A DNA stretch of 43,278 bases from Comamonadaceae bacterium (GTDB lineage: Bacteria > Pseudomonadota > Gammaproteobacteria > Burkholderiales > Burkholderiaceae_C): the NCBI GenBank assembly GCA_947447985.1, contig CANFLX010000021.1, positions 1 to 43,278 on the forward strand, read 5' to 3'. Below the pieces are notes generated by a model. The model was not told where the DNA came from, did no database searches, and saw only the letters and a program-made list of their open reading frames with translations. Below, piece by piece: positions 27,517-35,177 of the stretch. The translations under genes were made by a program, and so were the position numbers. Every line of letters starts with the position of its first letter. Position 1 is the stretch's first letter.

Positions 27517-29919
27517 TTAACTTGCGATGCCAGACGCTTTGAGCTGCTGCCACACGCGGTAAGCCGAGTGGGGCATGTTGAAGTGCGTCACGCCCAGGTG
27601 GGCAAACGCATCCACCATGGCGCTGGTGAAGGTGGGAATACTGCCCACGTGGGGCGACTCGGCCACGCCCTTGGCACCAATCGGGTGGTGGGGCGAGGGA
27701 GTCACGGTGTGGTCGGTTTCCCAGTGCGGTGTTTCCACGGCGGTCGGCAGGAAGTAGTCCATCAGCGTGTTGCCCTGGATATTGCCCTGCTTGTCAAACG
27801 ACAGCAGCTGGCCCATGGCCACGGCAAAACCTTCGGTCAATCCACCATGGATCTGGCCTTCGATGATCATGGGGTTGATGCGGGTGCCGCAGTCGTCCAA
27901 GGCATAGAAGCGGCGGATCTTGGTCTCGCCCGTGCCCTTGTCGATGTCCACCACGCAGAGGTAGATACCGAAGGGGAAGGTGAAGTTCGGGGGATCATAG
28001 TAGTGCACCGCTTCCAGTCCGGGCTCGAGTCCGGGTGGGGGGCTGTTGTAAGCGGCCCAGGCGATTTGCGCCATGGTTTTGAACTTGGCATCGTCACCAC
28101 GCACTTTGAAGCGGTCGATTTCCCATTCCAGATCGGCTTCGCTGACTTCCATCAGGTGGGCAGCAATCTTTTTCGCTTTGGCGTGGATTTTGCGCGCCGC
28201 CATGGCGATCGCAGCACCGGCCACTGGCGTCGAACGCGAACCGTAGGTTCCCAGTCCGTAGGGTGCGGTGCTGGTGTCGCCTTCTTCGACTTGGATCACC
28301 TCGGACGCAATGCCGAGTTCGGTGGCAATGATCTGCGCATAGGTGGTTTGGTGACCTTGGCCTTGCGAAATCGTGCCCATGCGCGCAATCGCGCTGCCGG
28401 TGGGGTGCACACGGATTTCGCAGGAGTCAAACATGCCCACGCCCAAGATGTCGCAGATCTTGCTGGGGCCTGCGCCCACCACTTCGGTGAAGGTGACCAG
28501 GCCAATGCCCATCAGCGTCGGGCAGTTCGGGTCGGCACGCTTGGCCGCTTGCTCGGCGCGCAGGCCTTTGTAATCCACCGCGTCGAGTACCTTGTCGAGT
28601 GCGGTTTGGTAGTCGCCGGAGTCGTATTCAAAACCAAAGGCAGAGGTGTAAGGGAACTGTTCGCGCTTGATGAAGTTCTTGGCGCGAATCTCGGCCTTGT
28701 CCATGCCCAGCTTTTGCGCCAGCACGTCGACCATGCGCTCCACCAGATAGACCGCTTCGGTCACGCGGAAAGAACAGCGGTAGGCCACGCCACCAGGTGC
28801 CTTGTTGGTGTAGACGCCGTCCACTTTGCAATAGGCGGTAGGGATGTCATAGCTGCCCGAGACAATGTGGAACATGCCGGCGGGGAACTTGGTGGGATCG
28901 GCACAAGCGTCAAACGCGCCGTGGTCGGCAATGACGTTGGTGCGCAGCGCCAGAATTTTGCCGTCCGCCGTGGCGGCCAATTCGCCGGTCATGTGGTAGT
29001 CACGGGCAAAGGCGGTGCTGGAGAGGTTTTCAATCCGATCTTCCACCCACTTGACGGGGCGACCCAGCACGATGGATGACACGATGGCGCACACATAGCC
29101 GGGGTAAATGCCGACCTTGTTGCCAAAGCCGCCGCCGATATCGGGCGAGATGATGCGGACTTTGGACTCAGGAATGCCCGAGAGCATGGACACCACGGTG
29201 CGCACAATGTGCGGTGCTTGGCTGGTGATGTAGGTGGTGAGGTCGCCACGAATGGGGTCGAACGACGCAACAGCACCACAAGTCTCCAAGGGGCAGGGGT
29301 GCACACGCGGGTAGTGCATGTCTTGCTTGACAGTCACTGGTGCGCTGGCGAAGGCCGCGTCGGTGGTTTCTTTGTTGCCGGCGTCCCAGGTGAAGATGTG
29401 GTTGTGGTGGTAACGCTTGCCGTGCGCGCCTTCGGTTTTACCGGCCAGGTCTTCGCGCAACACAGGGGCGTCAGGCTTCAAGGCCTCAAACGGGTCGATC
29501 ACCACGGGCAGTTCTTCGTATTCCACTTCCACGGCTTCCACCCCATCGGCGGCGGAGTAGCGGTCTTCGGCGATCACGATGGCGACTTCCTGCATCTGGA
29601 AGTGCACTTTTTCGTCGGCCAGCACGGCCGCCACGTCACCCGCGAGGGTGGGCATCCAGTGCAGTTTCAAAGGCTTGAGGTCGTCGGCGGTCAGCACGGC
29701 GATCACGCCTGGAATCTTGAGCGCGGCTTCTTTGTTGATGCGCTTGATGCGGGCATGGGCCACGCTCGAGCGCACGATGTCCATGTGAACCATGTTGGGC
29801 ATCTTGATGTCGTCAACATAGTTGCCTTTGCCCTGGATGAATCGGGCATCTTCTTTGCGCAGGCGGGACTCGCCCATGCCCATCAGGGCTTTTTCGCGGT
29901 CACTCAATGGTGCGTTCAT
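27517..29919 (-). CDS. coxL: Aerobic CO dehydrogenase large subunit CoxL (form I)
   Basis: An 800-residue Mo-Cu catalytic subunit that oxidises CO with water to CO2, passing electrons to CoxS. The loop AYRCSFR (residues 379-385, with Cys382 as the copper-binding cysteine) is the form I/OMP signature, rather than the form II AYRGAGR. The C-terminal GAKGVAESP contains Glu754, corresponding to the catalytic base Glu763 of Oligotropha, and MCD-contacting glycine-rich segments such as SQGQGHQTTYAQ are present. This marks a true CO oxidiser and not one of the many uncertain CoxL-like hydroxylases. Length and start (MNAPLSDREKALMGMGES) are normal. Confidence 0.97.
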   Translation of the reverse strand: MNAPLSDREKALMGMGESRLRKEDARFIQGKGNYVDDIKMPNMVHMDIVRSSVAHARIKRINKEAALKIPGVIAVLTADDLKPLKLHWMPTLAGDVAAVLADEKVHFQMQEVAIVIAEDRYSAADGVEAVEVEYEELPVVIDPFEALKPDAPVLREDLAGKTEGAHGKRYHHNHIFTWDAGNKETTDAAFASAPVTVKQDMHYPRVHPCPLETCGAVASFDPIRGDLTTYITSQAPHIVRTVVSMLSGIPESKVRIISPDIGGGFGNKVGIYPGYVCAIVSSIVLGRPVKWVEDRIENLSSTAFARDYHMTGELAATADGKILALRTNVIADHGAFDACADPTKFPAGMFHIVSGSYDIPTAYCKVDGVYTNKAPGGVAYRCSFRVTEAVYLVERMVDVLAQKLGMDKAEIRAKNFIKREQFPYTSAFGFEYDSGDYQTALDKVLDAVDYKGLRAEQAAKRADPNCPTLMGIGLVTFTEVVGAGPSKICDILGVGMFDSCEIRVHPTGSAIARMGTISQGQGHQTTYAQIIATELGIASEVIQVEEGDTSTAPYGLGTYGSRSTPVAGAAIAMAARKIHAKAKKIAAHLMEVSEADLEWEIDRFKVRGDDAKFKTMAQIAWAAYNSPPPGLEPGLEAVHYYDPPNFTFPFGIYLCVVDIDKGTGETKIRRFYALDDCGTRINPMIIEGQIHGGLTEGFAVAMGQLLSFDKQGNIQGNTLMDYFLPTAVETPHWETDHTVTPSPHHPIGAKGVAESPHVGSIPTFTSAMVDAFAHLGVTHFNMPHSAYRVWQQLKASGIAS

Positions 29920-29943
29920 AGGTTTCTCCTGAAGGTGCTGCGC

Positions 29944-30432
29944 TTAGGCGGCAACGGCTTGTTGTTGGAGGGTCGCGGCGGCGTGCATCACGGCCTTGAC
30001 AATGTTTTGGTACCCGGTGCAGCGGCACAGATTGCCGGACATGCCCACGCGCACTTGCTGCTCGGTGGGGTTGGGGTTGTCTTGCAAAAAGCGGTAAGCG
30101 CGCATCAGCATGCCAGGGGTGCAGAAGCCGCATTGCAAGCCATGCTCTTTGTAAAAGCCTTCTTGCACGGCGTGCAGCACGCCGGCGTTGGCCAGGCCTT
30201 CGACGGTCTTGACCTCGCTGCCCTCACACTGCACAGCCAAATGGGTGCAGGACTTGACCGATTGGCCGTCAATGTCCACGGTGCAGGCGCCGCAGTGGCT
30301 GGTCTCGCAGCCGATGTGCGCGCCGGTCAGGTTCATTTTTTCCCGCAGGAAATGGATCAGCAGGGTGCGTGGCTCAACAGCCTCTTCAACGGTCTTGCCG
30401 TTGAGTTGCATGGAAACGATTTTTTTGCTCAT
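29944..30432 (-). CDS. coxS: CO dehydrogenase small subunit CoxS ([2Fe-2S]x2)
   Basis: A 162-residue iron-sulfur subunit. The N-terminal plant-ferredoxin-like cluster uses Cys42, Cys47, Cys50 and Cys62 (CETSHCGAC...SC); the C-terminal helical cluster uses Cys101, Cys104, Cys136 and Cys138 (CGFC...CRC). It passes electrons from the Mo-Cu site of CoxL to FAD in CoxM. It starts 18 bases after the coxM stop with a GGAG site and is followed 24 bases later by coxL, the canonical M-S-L order. Confidence 0.97.
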   Translation of the reverse strand: MSKKIVSMQLNGKTVEEAVEPRTLLIHFLREKMNLTGAHIGCETSHCGACTVDIDGQSVKSCTHLAVQCEGSEVKTVEGLANAGVLHAVQEGFYKEHGLQCGFCTPGMLMRAYRFLQDNPNPTEQQVRVGMSGNLCRCTGYQNIVKAVMHAAATLQQQAVAA

Positions 30433-30450
30433 GGGGTCTCCTTAAGGGGC

Positions 30451-31314
30451 TTAGGCGCAGCGGGCTGCGGCGGCGCGAATGGCGCGGCGGGTCATTTCAC
30501 CGGCCATCGCAGTTTTGTATTCCACGTCACCGCGCAGGTCTTCTGCGGGGTCGCAAATGGCGCGCACGGCTTGCACTGCGGCGTCGATGCTGGCGTCTGT
30601 GAGGGGCTTGCCCACCAGCGCCGCTTCCGCGTCGCTGGCGCGCAGGGCGGTGGAGGCGACGTTGGTGAGACCGATGCTGGCATGGCTCACCACGCCACCT
30701 GCCATGCGCAAGATGACGGCAGCACCGGCCGTGGCCCAGTCACCGGTTTTGCGCTTGAGTTTTTGGTAGGCGTACCCGGTGCCGGCGGCAAAGGGGGCCA
30801 CCAAGATGGCGGTCAAAATTTCGTCTTCTGCCAGCGCCGTCATGTAGGTGCCATGGAAGAAGTCAACCGCCTTGACCTGGCGCTCGCCCTTGGGCCCTTG
30901 CAGCACAAAGGTGGCGTCCAGTGCCATGCTGATCGCAGGGTGGTCGTTGCCAGGGTCACCGTGGGCAATGTCGCCGCCAATGGTGCCGCGGTTGCGCACC
31001 TGGGGGTCGGCGATCAGGAGTGCCGCTTCCACCAGCAGGGGCAGCTTGGCTTGCAGCAGGGGCGAGGCAATGAGTTCGTTTTCAGAGGTCATGGCGCCAA
31101 TGCGGATAACGCCGCCTTGCTCGCTGATGCCGCGCAGCTCGGGGATGCGGTTGATGTCAATCAGCGCGCCAGGTTGGGCAAAGCGCAGCTTCATCATGGG
31201 CAGCAGGCTGTGGCCGCCTGCCAGCAGCTTGGCGTCGTCGCCCAGCGAGGACAGCAGGGCGATAGCTTCGGCCACGGTATGGGGTGCGTGGTAATCAAAT
31301 GCCGGTGGAATCAC
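30451..31314 (-). CDS. coxM: CO dehydrogenase medium (FAD) subunit CoxM
   Basis: A 287-residue FAD-binding subunit that hands CO-derived electrons to the respiratory chain. The two FAD motifs AGGHS (32-36) and TIGGD (111-115) fall at the same residue numbers I recall for Oligotropha CoxM, which supports the GTG start at 31314. An AAGGAG ribosome site (31320-31325) stands 5 bases upstream of that GTG; the longer open frame to 31347 would run through it. It is the first gene of the operon, downstream of the proposed RcoM repeats. Confidence 0.96.
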   Translation of the reverse strand: MIPPAFDYHAPHTVAEAIALLSSLGDDAKLLAGGHSLLPMMKLRFAQPGALIDINRIPELRGISEQGGVIRIGAMTSENELIASPLLQAKLPLLVEAALLIADPQVRNRGTIGGDIAHGDPGNDHPAISMALDATFVLQGPKGERQVKAVDFFHGTYMTALAEDEILTAILVAPFAAGTGYAYQKLKRKTGDWATAGAAVILRMAGGVVSHASIGLTNVASTALRASDAEAALVGKPLTDASIDAAVQAVRAICDPAEDLRGDVEYKTAMAGEMTRRAIRAAAARCA

Positions 31315-31400
31315 GGTATCTCCTTTACTTTTGGGTAATGCGCTCAAAAGAGCCCAGCGCGAACTCTAGCGGTGCAGAACGCCCTGTGGTTACGAAAAAA

Positions 31401-31450
31401 ATTAACGGTGCGAAATTCGCACGAACGGCAATCCCGTTGCACGAAAAACG
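31401..31450 (-). promoter_or_regulatory. Candidate RcoM operator upstream of coxM (20-bp-phased direct repeats)
   Basis: On the minus strand the heptamer TTCGTGC occurs twice, at 31445-31439 and 31425-31419, exactly 20 bp apart. One more 20-bp step gives ACCGTTAAT (31409-31401), a full match to the LytTR half-site consensus [TA][AC][CA]GTTN[AG][TG]; the middle repeat GCCGTTCGT matches 8 of 9. The array lies about 90-135 bases before the coxM GTG and just past the rcoM stop. LytTR proteins bind such helically phased direct repeats. The assignment to RcoM is inferred. Confidence 0.68.
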
Positions 31451-31458
31451 GACGACCG

Positions 31459-32268
31459 CTAGTTTTTGAGGGTCGCGGCGTCGCCCAATCCCAGCTGGTC
31501 CAAGACCTTGGGCGCGCTGGCGCGCGACACGGGAATTTCGACCGGTGTCGAGCCCATCATGCGCAGCGACATCCGGCCGTCGTCACGCACGATCTCGTCC
31601 ACCTGTGCGAGGTTGACGATGTAGCTGCGATGCACCCGCAAAAACAGCTGCGGATCGAGCCTGCTCTCCAGGTCGCCGATGGTGATATTGCAAAACTGGC
31701 CGCCTTGGGCCGTGTGCACCCAGGTGTAATGGCCCTCGGAGCGGATAAAGGACACGCCCGAAACGTCGACCAGCATGACGCGGTTTTGCTTGATGGTCGG
31801 AATCTTGCGCAGCTGCCGCTTTTCGCCGGTCTCCAGGCTTTTTTGCTTGGAGTCGGAGCTGCCCTCTTTGCTGACCACCTCAGTGATGTCGTAAAAGACC
31901 AGGGTGTAGCCGGTGGTGGCGCCTTGCAAGTCGCCAATTTTGGACACTTTGATCAAGAGCACCCGCTCAGGGATGTTGATCATCATGGCCATAGGCGGGG
32001 CGTTATTGACAGGGCACTCGGCCTGACCGAGCAAAAACTTCACCTTGGGTTTGGCCGCTTCCGGGTGAAAGTCGGTGACGATCTTGCCAAAAGGCAACTT
32101 TTCCCCCACGGGCAAACTGCGCCTGGCATAGTCATTCATGCCGATGACATGCAGTGTGGCGTCCAGGTGCACCACGCCCACGTCAAAGCGTTCTAATAAG
32201 TAGAGCCAGGAGTTGGGCCCGCTGGCGCTGGAGGCTTCGGAGGGTGGAAACGGGCAAGCTTTGGTCAT
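31459..32268 (-). CDS. rcoM: RcoM, CO-sensing haem-PAS/LytTR transcriptional regulator
   Basis: A 269-residue one-component CO sensor. The N-terminal PAS domain (about 20-140) contains FHPE with His68, ECPV with Cys85 and AMMINIPERVLLIKVSK with Met95/96, aligning with the His74, Cys94 and Met104 haem ligands of Paraburkholderia xenovorans RcoM-2. The C-terminal LytTR DNA-binding domain (about 165-260) has FIRSEGHYTWVHT and LRVHRSYIVNL. CO replaces the distal Met and switches on cox transcription. The ATG at 32268 gives normal length; upstream open codons are unsupported. It is on the cox strand, 144 bases before coxM. Confidence 0.93.
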   Translation of the reverse strand: MTKACPFPPSEASSASGPNSWLYLLERFDVGVVHLDATLHVIGMNDYARRSLPVGEKLPFGKIVTDFHPEAAKPKVKFLLGQAECPVNNAPPMAMMINIPERVLLIKVSKIGDLQGATTGYTLVFYDITEVVSKEGSSDSKQKSLETGEKRQLRKIPTIKQNRVMLVDVSGVSFIRSEGHYTWVHTAQGGQFCNITIGDLESRLDPQLFLRVHRSYIVNLAQVDEIVRDDGRMSLRMMGSTPVEIPVSRASAPKVLDQLGLGDAATLKN

Positions 32269-32329
32269 GGGTTCATCGGTGTGGAGGGACACGTGGCGGC
32301 GGGGTGTACCCCGTCTCATGCGGCCAAAA

Positions 32330-32369
32330 GGAGATTCGTGCAAACTTTTTGCGCTTCGTTCACGAGCGG
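32330..32369 (+). promoter_or_regulatory. Second candidate RcoM operator, upstream of the membrane-protein/coxI arm
   Basis: TTCGTGC (32335-32341) and TTCGTTC (32355-32361) are direct repeats spaced exactly 20 bp, read on the plus strand toward the gene at 32521. The 9-mer TTCGTGCAA is shared with the coxM upstream array. The site is about 60-100 bases upstream of the rcoM start as well, so it could serve the divergent genes, rcoM itself or both. The rest of the 252-base intergenic region (32269-32520) shows AT-rich sequence but no promoter I can place with confidence. Confidence 0.58.
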
Positions 32370-32520
32370 ATGCGGAAAAGTTCTCGGCTAGGTAAAGTGA
32401 CACAAACCCATTTTCTGGGCGGTGAAAAACACGATTTATGTATTTATTCAGTAATTTTGGGAATGTAATGTTGCAGACTCGCGTCAGCTTACCTAGCGGG
32501 TTAACCCTTGGTTTTCTGCC

Positions 32521-33216
32521 ATGAGCCACGCCAACACAGACCCGCATTGGCTGGCGCGCAGCGTCGGTTCGGCGGCCATCACGCCCTCTCTGCTGTTGCT
32601 GGCCGTGGGCGCCACGCTGTGGGGCTTGGGCTCCCGGGGCAACGGGCCCGCGCAATCGTATGGCGCAGTCATTGCCTTGTCCCTGGTCTTGGTTGCTCTG
32701 GGCTGCGCGGCGCTGACCTGGGTTCGACCCCAGCGGGCTGGCTTGTCACCACCCTACATCATGCTGTCTTTGGGTTTTGGCGGCATGCTCTTAGGCCTGG
32801 GCATTGACCTGGTTTTGGGTGGATTGGATCGCCTGGAAAGCCTGTGCACCCAGTCGGCCCGACTCGGTCTTTTGGACAGTTTGGAGCTGCATATCGCGTT
32901 TTTGCCCGCCATGCACGCGGGCATGCTCACCGGCGGTCTGCTGGCCATCCCGAGTCTGCGCATGCTCAGGCAGCACTGCGGCCGCTATTTGTGCTCACTC
33001 TTGACCCAAAACTTGATGTGCTCTGCGTGGATGCTGTTGGGCATGACCTCCGGCGCGCTGTGGCTGGTGCGCTGGCAGGTGGCTAGCGGAATGTCCAGCC
33101 TGCCGGGTATGCTTGGGGGGATGTTTGTGGGCATGACCTGGGGGATGGTCCTCAGTGTGGCCTTGTACCGCGCATTTTTTGCGCTGCGCAATCGAAATCC
33201 TGCCGAGGACGCTTAA
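32521..33216 (+). CDS. Uncharacterised six-helix membrane protein of the CO oxidation locus
   Basis: A 231-residue protein with about six hydrophobic helices (near residues 17-37, 44-68, 77-102, 122-146, 162-182 and 192-222). The helices are rich in Gly, Met and Leu, with conserved-looking polar spots such as ELHIAF and MHAGM. I do not recognise the family with certainty; some cox clusters encode membrane proteins (CoxB, CoxC, CoxH, CoxK), and a CoxK-like identity is possible. It overlaps the following XdhC/CoxI gene by one base, so they are co-translated, and it lies divergent to rcoM downstream of a candidate RcoM site. The ribosome site is weak. Confidence 0.75.
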   Translation: MSHANTDPHWLARSVGSAAITPSLLLLAVGATLWGLGSRGNGPAQSYGAVIALSLVLVALGCAALTWVRPQRAGLSPPYIMLSLGFGGMLLGLGIDLVLGGLDRLESLCTQSARLGLLDSLELHIAFLPAMHAGMLTGGLLAIPSLRMLRQHCGRYLCSLLTQNLMCSAWMLLGMTSGALWLVRWQVASGMSSLPGMLGGMFVGMTWGMVLSVALYRAFFALRNRNPAEDA

Positions 33217-34265
33217 TGGACAGTTTGGATCTGCGGGTGTTGTCAGACGCCCTGGCGTGGCGCACTGCCGGCCATGCGGTGACGCTGGTCACCGTGGTGC
33301 AAACCTGGGGCAGCGCACCGCGTCCGCCCGGCGCACTGCTGGCCGTGCGCGATGACGGCCTGGTCAGTGGCTCGGTCTCGGGCGGCTGCGTGGAAGACGA
33401 TCTGATCGCCCGCACCAAAGCCGCCTTCACCCAGTTGGTTGCGCATTCCGCCACGGTAGCGACCAGTACACAGTCGCACACCCTGCCCAGTGAAATTGTG
33501 TATGGCGTCAGCAAAGAAGAGGCGACCCGCTTTGGCCTGCCCTGTGGCGGCACCTTGCGCCTGGTGCACGAGCCTCTGCAAGACGCCAGCTGGATCACCG
33601 AGTTGCTGGCACGCACCAGCGCCCACCAATTGGTCTCGCGCAGCCTGACCATGGCTACCGGGGCGGTGGTGCTGGGCAGCGCACAGCGCGGGCAGGACAT
33701 TGCCTACGACGGGCAAACGCTCACCACCGTTTTTGGACCGAAATGGCGTTTGCTCTTGATTGGTGCCGGCCAGCTCTCGCAGGCGGTGGCGCAAATGGCA
33801 GGCTTGCTGGACTTTGAGGTCTTGGTTTGCGACCCGCGTGAGGACTACGCCGCCACCTTGGACCTGCGCCTGGTGCAGCGCATAGAGGGCATGCCCGACG
33901 ATGTGGTGCGTGAGATGCAGCCCGACCCGCATACCGCCATCGTGGCACTCACCCACGATGCCAAGCTAGACGACATGGCGCTCTTAGAAGCGCTCAAGTC
34001 TGAGGCGTTTTATGTGGGCGCCTTAGGCTCCGGCCGCACCCAGGAGGCGCGCAAACAGCGCTTGGCCGAACACTTTGACATGACCCAGGAAGAGCTGGCC
34101 CGCCTGCATGGCCCCGTGGGCTTGCGCTTGGGTGCTAAAACGCCTGCCGAAATTGCGGTCTCCATCCTGGCCGAGATCGTGCAAGTCAAAAATGCGGGCG
34201 CCAGCGTGGCCCACGCAGACTCGTCATGTGCTGTGCCGGGTGTCCCGGGAGTGGCGGGGGTCTAA
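33216..34265 (+). CDS. XdhC/CoxI family molybdoenzyme maturation protein
   Basis: A 349-residue cytoplasmic protein. The N-terminal XdhC_CoxI domain has VVQTWGSAPRPPGALLAV and SGSVSGGCVEDDL; the C-terminal Rossmann domain has LLIGAGQLSQAVAQMA and YVGALGSGRTQEARKQRL. Family members bind molybdenum cofactor and help sulfurate and insert it into xanthine dehydrogenase- or CO dehydrogenase-type enzymes. It is the only XdhC-type gene seen here, so it probably does the job shared by CoxF and CoxI elsewhere. Its stop overlaps the convergent psd stop (34262-34265). Confidence 0.9.
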   Translation: MDSLDLRVLSDALAWRTAGHAVTLVTVVQTWGSAPRPPGALLAVRDDGLVSGSVSGGCVEDDLIARTKAAFTQLVAHSATVATSTQSHTLPSEIVYGVSKEEATRFGLPCGGTLRLVHEPLQDASWITELLARTSAHQLVSRSLTMATGAVVLGSAQRGQDIAYDGQTLTTVFGPKWRLLLIGAGQLSQAVAQMAGLLDFEVLVCDPREDYAATLDLRLVQRIEGMPDDVVREMQPDPHTAIVALTHDAKLDDMALLEALKSEAFYVGALGSGRTQEARKQRLAEHFDMTQEELARLHGPVGLRLGAKTPAEIAVSILAEIVQVKNAGASVAHADSSCAVPGVPGVAGV

Positions 34266-35125
34266 ACGGCGAAGGGGGCGCCCGCTTGCTGGCCCATGGA
34301 CTCGCCCAAACGCACCGGCGCGCCGCTCTGCCACCGCGGATTCCAGTCCAGCATATCTTGGGGCCACAGCAACACCACGGTAGAACCCAGCAAAAAGCGG
34401 CCCATCTCTTCGCCCTTTCGCAGGGTCACGGCGCCGCTGTCGTAGCGCCATTCGGTCACCTGGGGCAGGCGCGGCGGGTTCACCACGCCATGCCACACGG
34501 TGGCCATGCTGCCCACAATGGTCGCACCCACCAGCGTCAGCACCAGAGGGCCCTGGTCGGTGTCAAACACACACACCACCCGCTCATTGCGGGCAAACAA
34601 GCCGGGCACGCCGCGCGCCGTGGTCGGGTTGACCGAGAACAAATCCCCCGGCACATAAACCATGCGCCTTAAGCGTCCGTCACACGGCATGTGGATGCGG
34701 TGGTAGTCGCGCGGGCTGAGATAAATCGTGGCAAAGCTGCCGTTCTCAAACTGCGCCGCCAGCGCGGCGTCGCCGCCCACCAGCGCGGTAGTGCTGTAGA
34801 AATGCCCTTTGGCCTGAAAAATCTGGTCTTTGGCGATGGAGCCAAACTGGCTGATGGCGCCGTCCACCGGGCAGACCCAGGTGCTGTCTGAGAGCGGGCG
34901 CGCACCGGGGGCCAGCGCGCGGGTAAAAAAGTCGTTGAAACAGGGGTAGGCGGCCAGCTTGGGTTCGGCGGCCTCGGCCATATTGACCTGGTATTTCTTG
35001 ACGAACCAGGCAATCAAACGGGTGGTGAGGCCGCCCCAGCGGCGCGTGGCCACCCAGCCGCCGAAGGCAGTGAGGGCTTTTTTGGGAAGGAGGTATTGGG
35101 GCAATACCGTGAAACGATCAGTCAA
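34262..35125 (-). CDS. psd: Phosphatidylserine decarboxylase proenzyme
   Basis: A 287-residue membrane-associated enzyme that makes phosphatidylethanolamine from phosphatidylserine. The self-cleavage site LGST is intact (Ser248 becomes the pyruvoyl group); YHRIHMPCDG and PVDGAISQFG are conserved. The start is a TTG at 35125 giving MTDRFTVLPQYLLPK, with GGAG close upstream; further upstream codons run into the divergent lysR gene. The minus-strand TATAAT at 35153-35148 could be its -10. Confidence 0.94.
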   Translation of the reverse strand: MTDRFTVLPQYLLPKKALTAFGGWVATRRWGGLTTRLIAWFVKKYQVNMAEAAEPKLAAYPCFNDFFTRALAPGARPLSDSTWVCPVDGAISQFGSIAKDQIFQAKGHFYSTTALVGGDAALAAQFENGSFATIYLSPRDYHRIHMPCDGRLRRMVYVPGDLFSVNPTTARGVPGLFARNERVVCVFDTDQGPLVLTLVGATIVGSMATVWHGVVNPPRLPQVTEWRYDSGAVTLRKGEEMGRFLLGSTVVLLWPQDMLDWNPRWQSGAPVRLGESMGQQAGAPFAV

Positions 35126-35147
35126 TGGGGCTCCGGATGCTGCTGAA

Positions 35148-35169
35148 ATTATAGGGATTGACCTATAGT
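35148..35169. promoter_or_regulatory. Divergent psd/lysR promoter with a perfect inverted repeat
   Basis: TATAGG (35150-35155), six bases, CCTATA (35162-35167) form a perfect dyad in the 52-base gap between psd and the LysR gene. ATTATA (35148-35153) reads TATAAT on the minus strand, and TATAGT (35164-35169) is a -10-like box toward lysR. The dyad could be the LysR protein's own operator. It does not fit the odd-length T-N11-A LysR box exactly, so this is tentative. Confidence 0.45.
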
Positions 35170-35177
35170 GGCGGCTT

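Noticed and set aside
27517..29919. Possibility that CoxL is a form II (function uncertain) homologue
   Set aside because: The active-site loop reads AYRCSFR, the form I signature, with accessory coxD/E/G and rcoM alongside.
27478..31338. Two long plus-strand open frames (533 and 709 codons) opposite coxL, coxS and coxM
   Set aside because: His/Gly/Val-rich antisense shadows of high-GC genes; the cox subunits on the other strand have every cofactor motif.
31315..31400. TAGAGT (minus strand, 31368-31363) as a -10 box for coxM
   Set aside because: No matching -35 at proper distance; RcoM-type activation may not need one, but the position is too weak to annotate.
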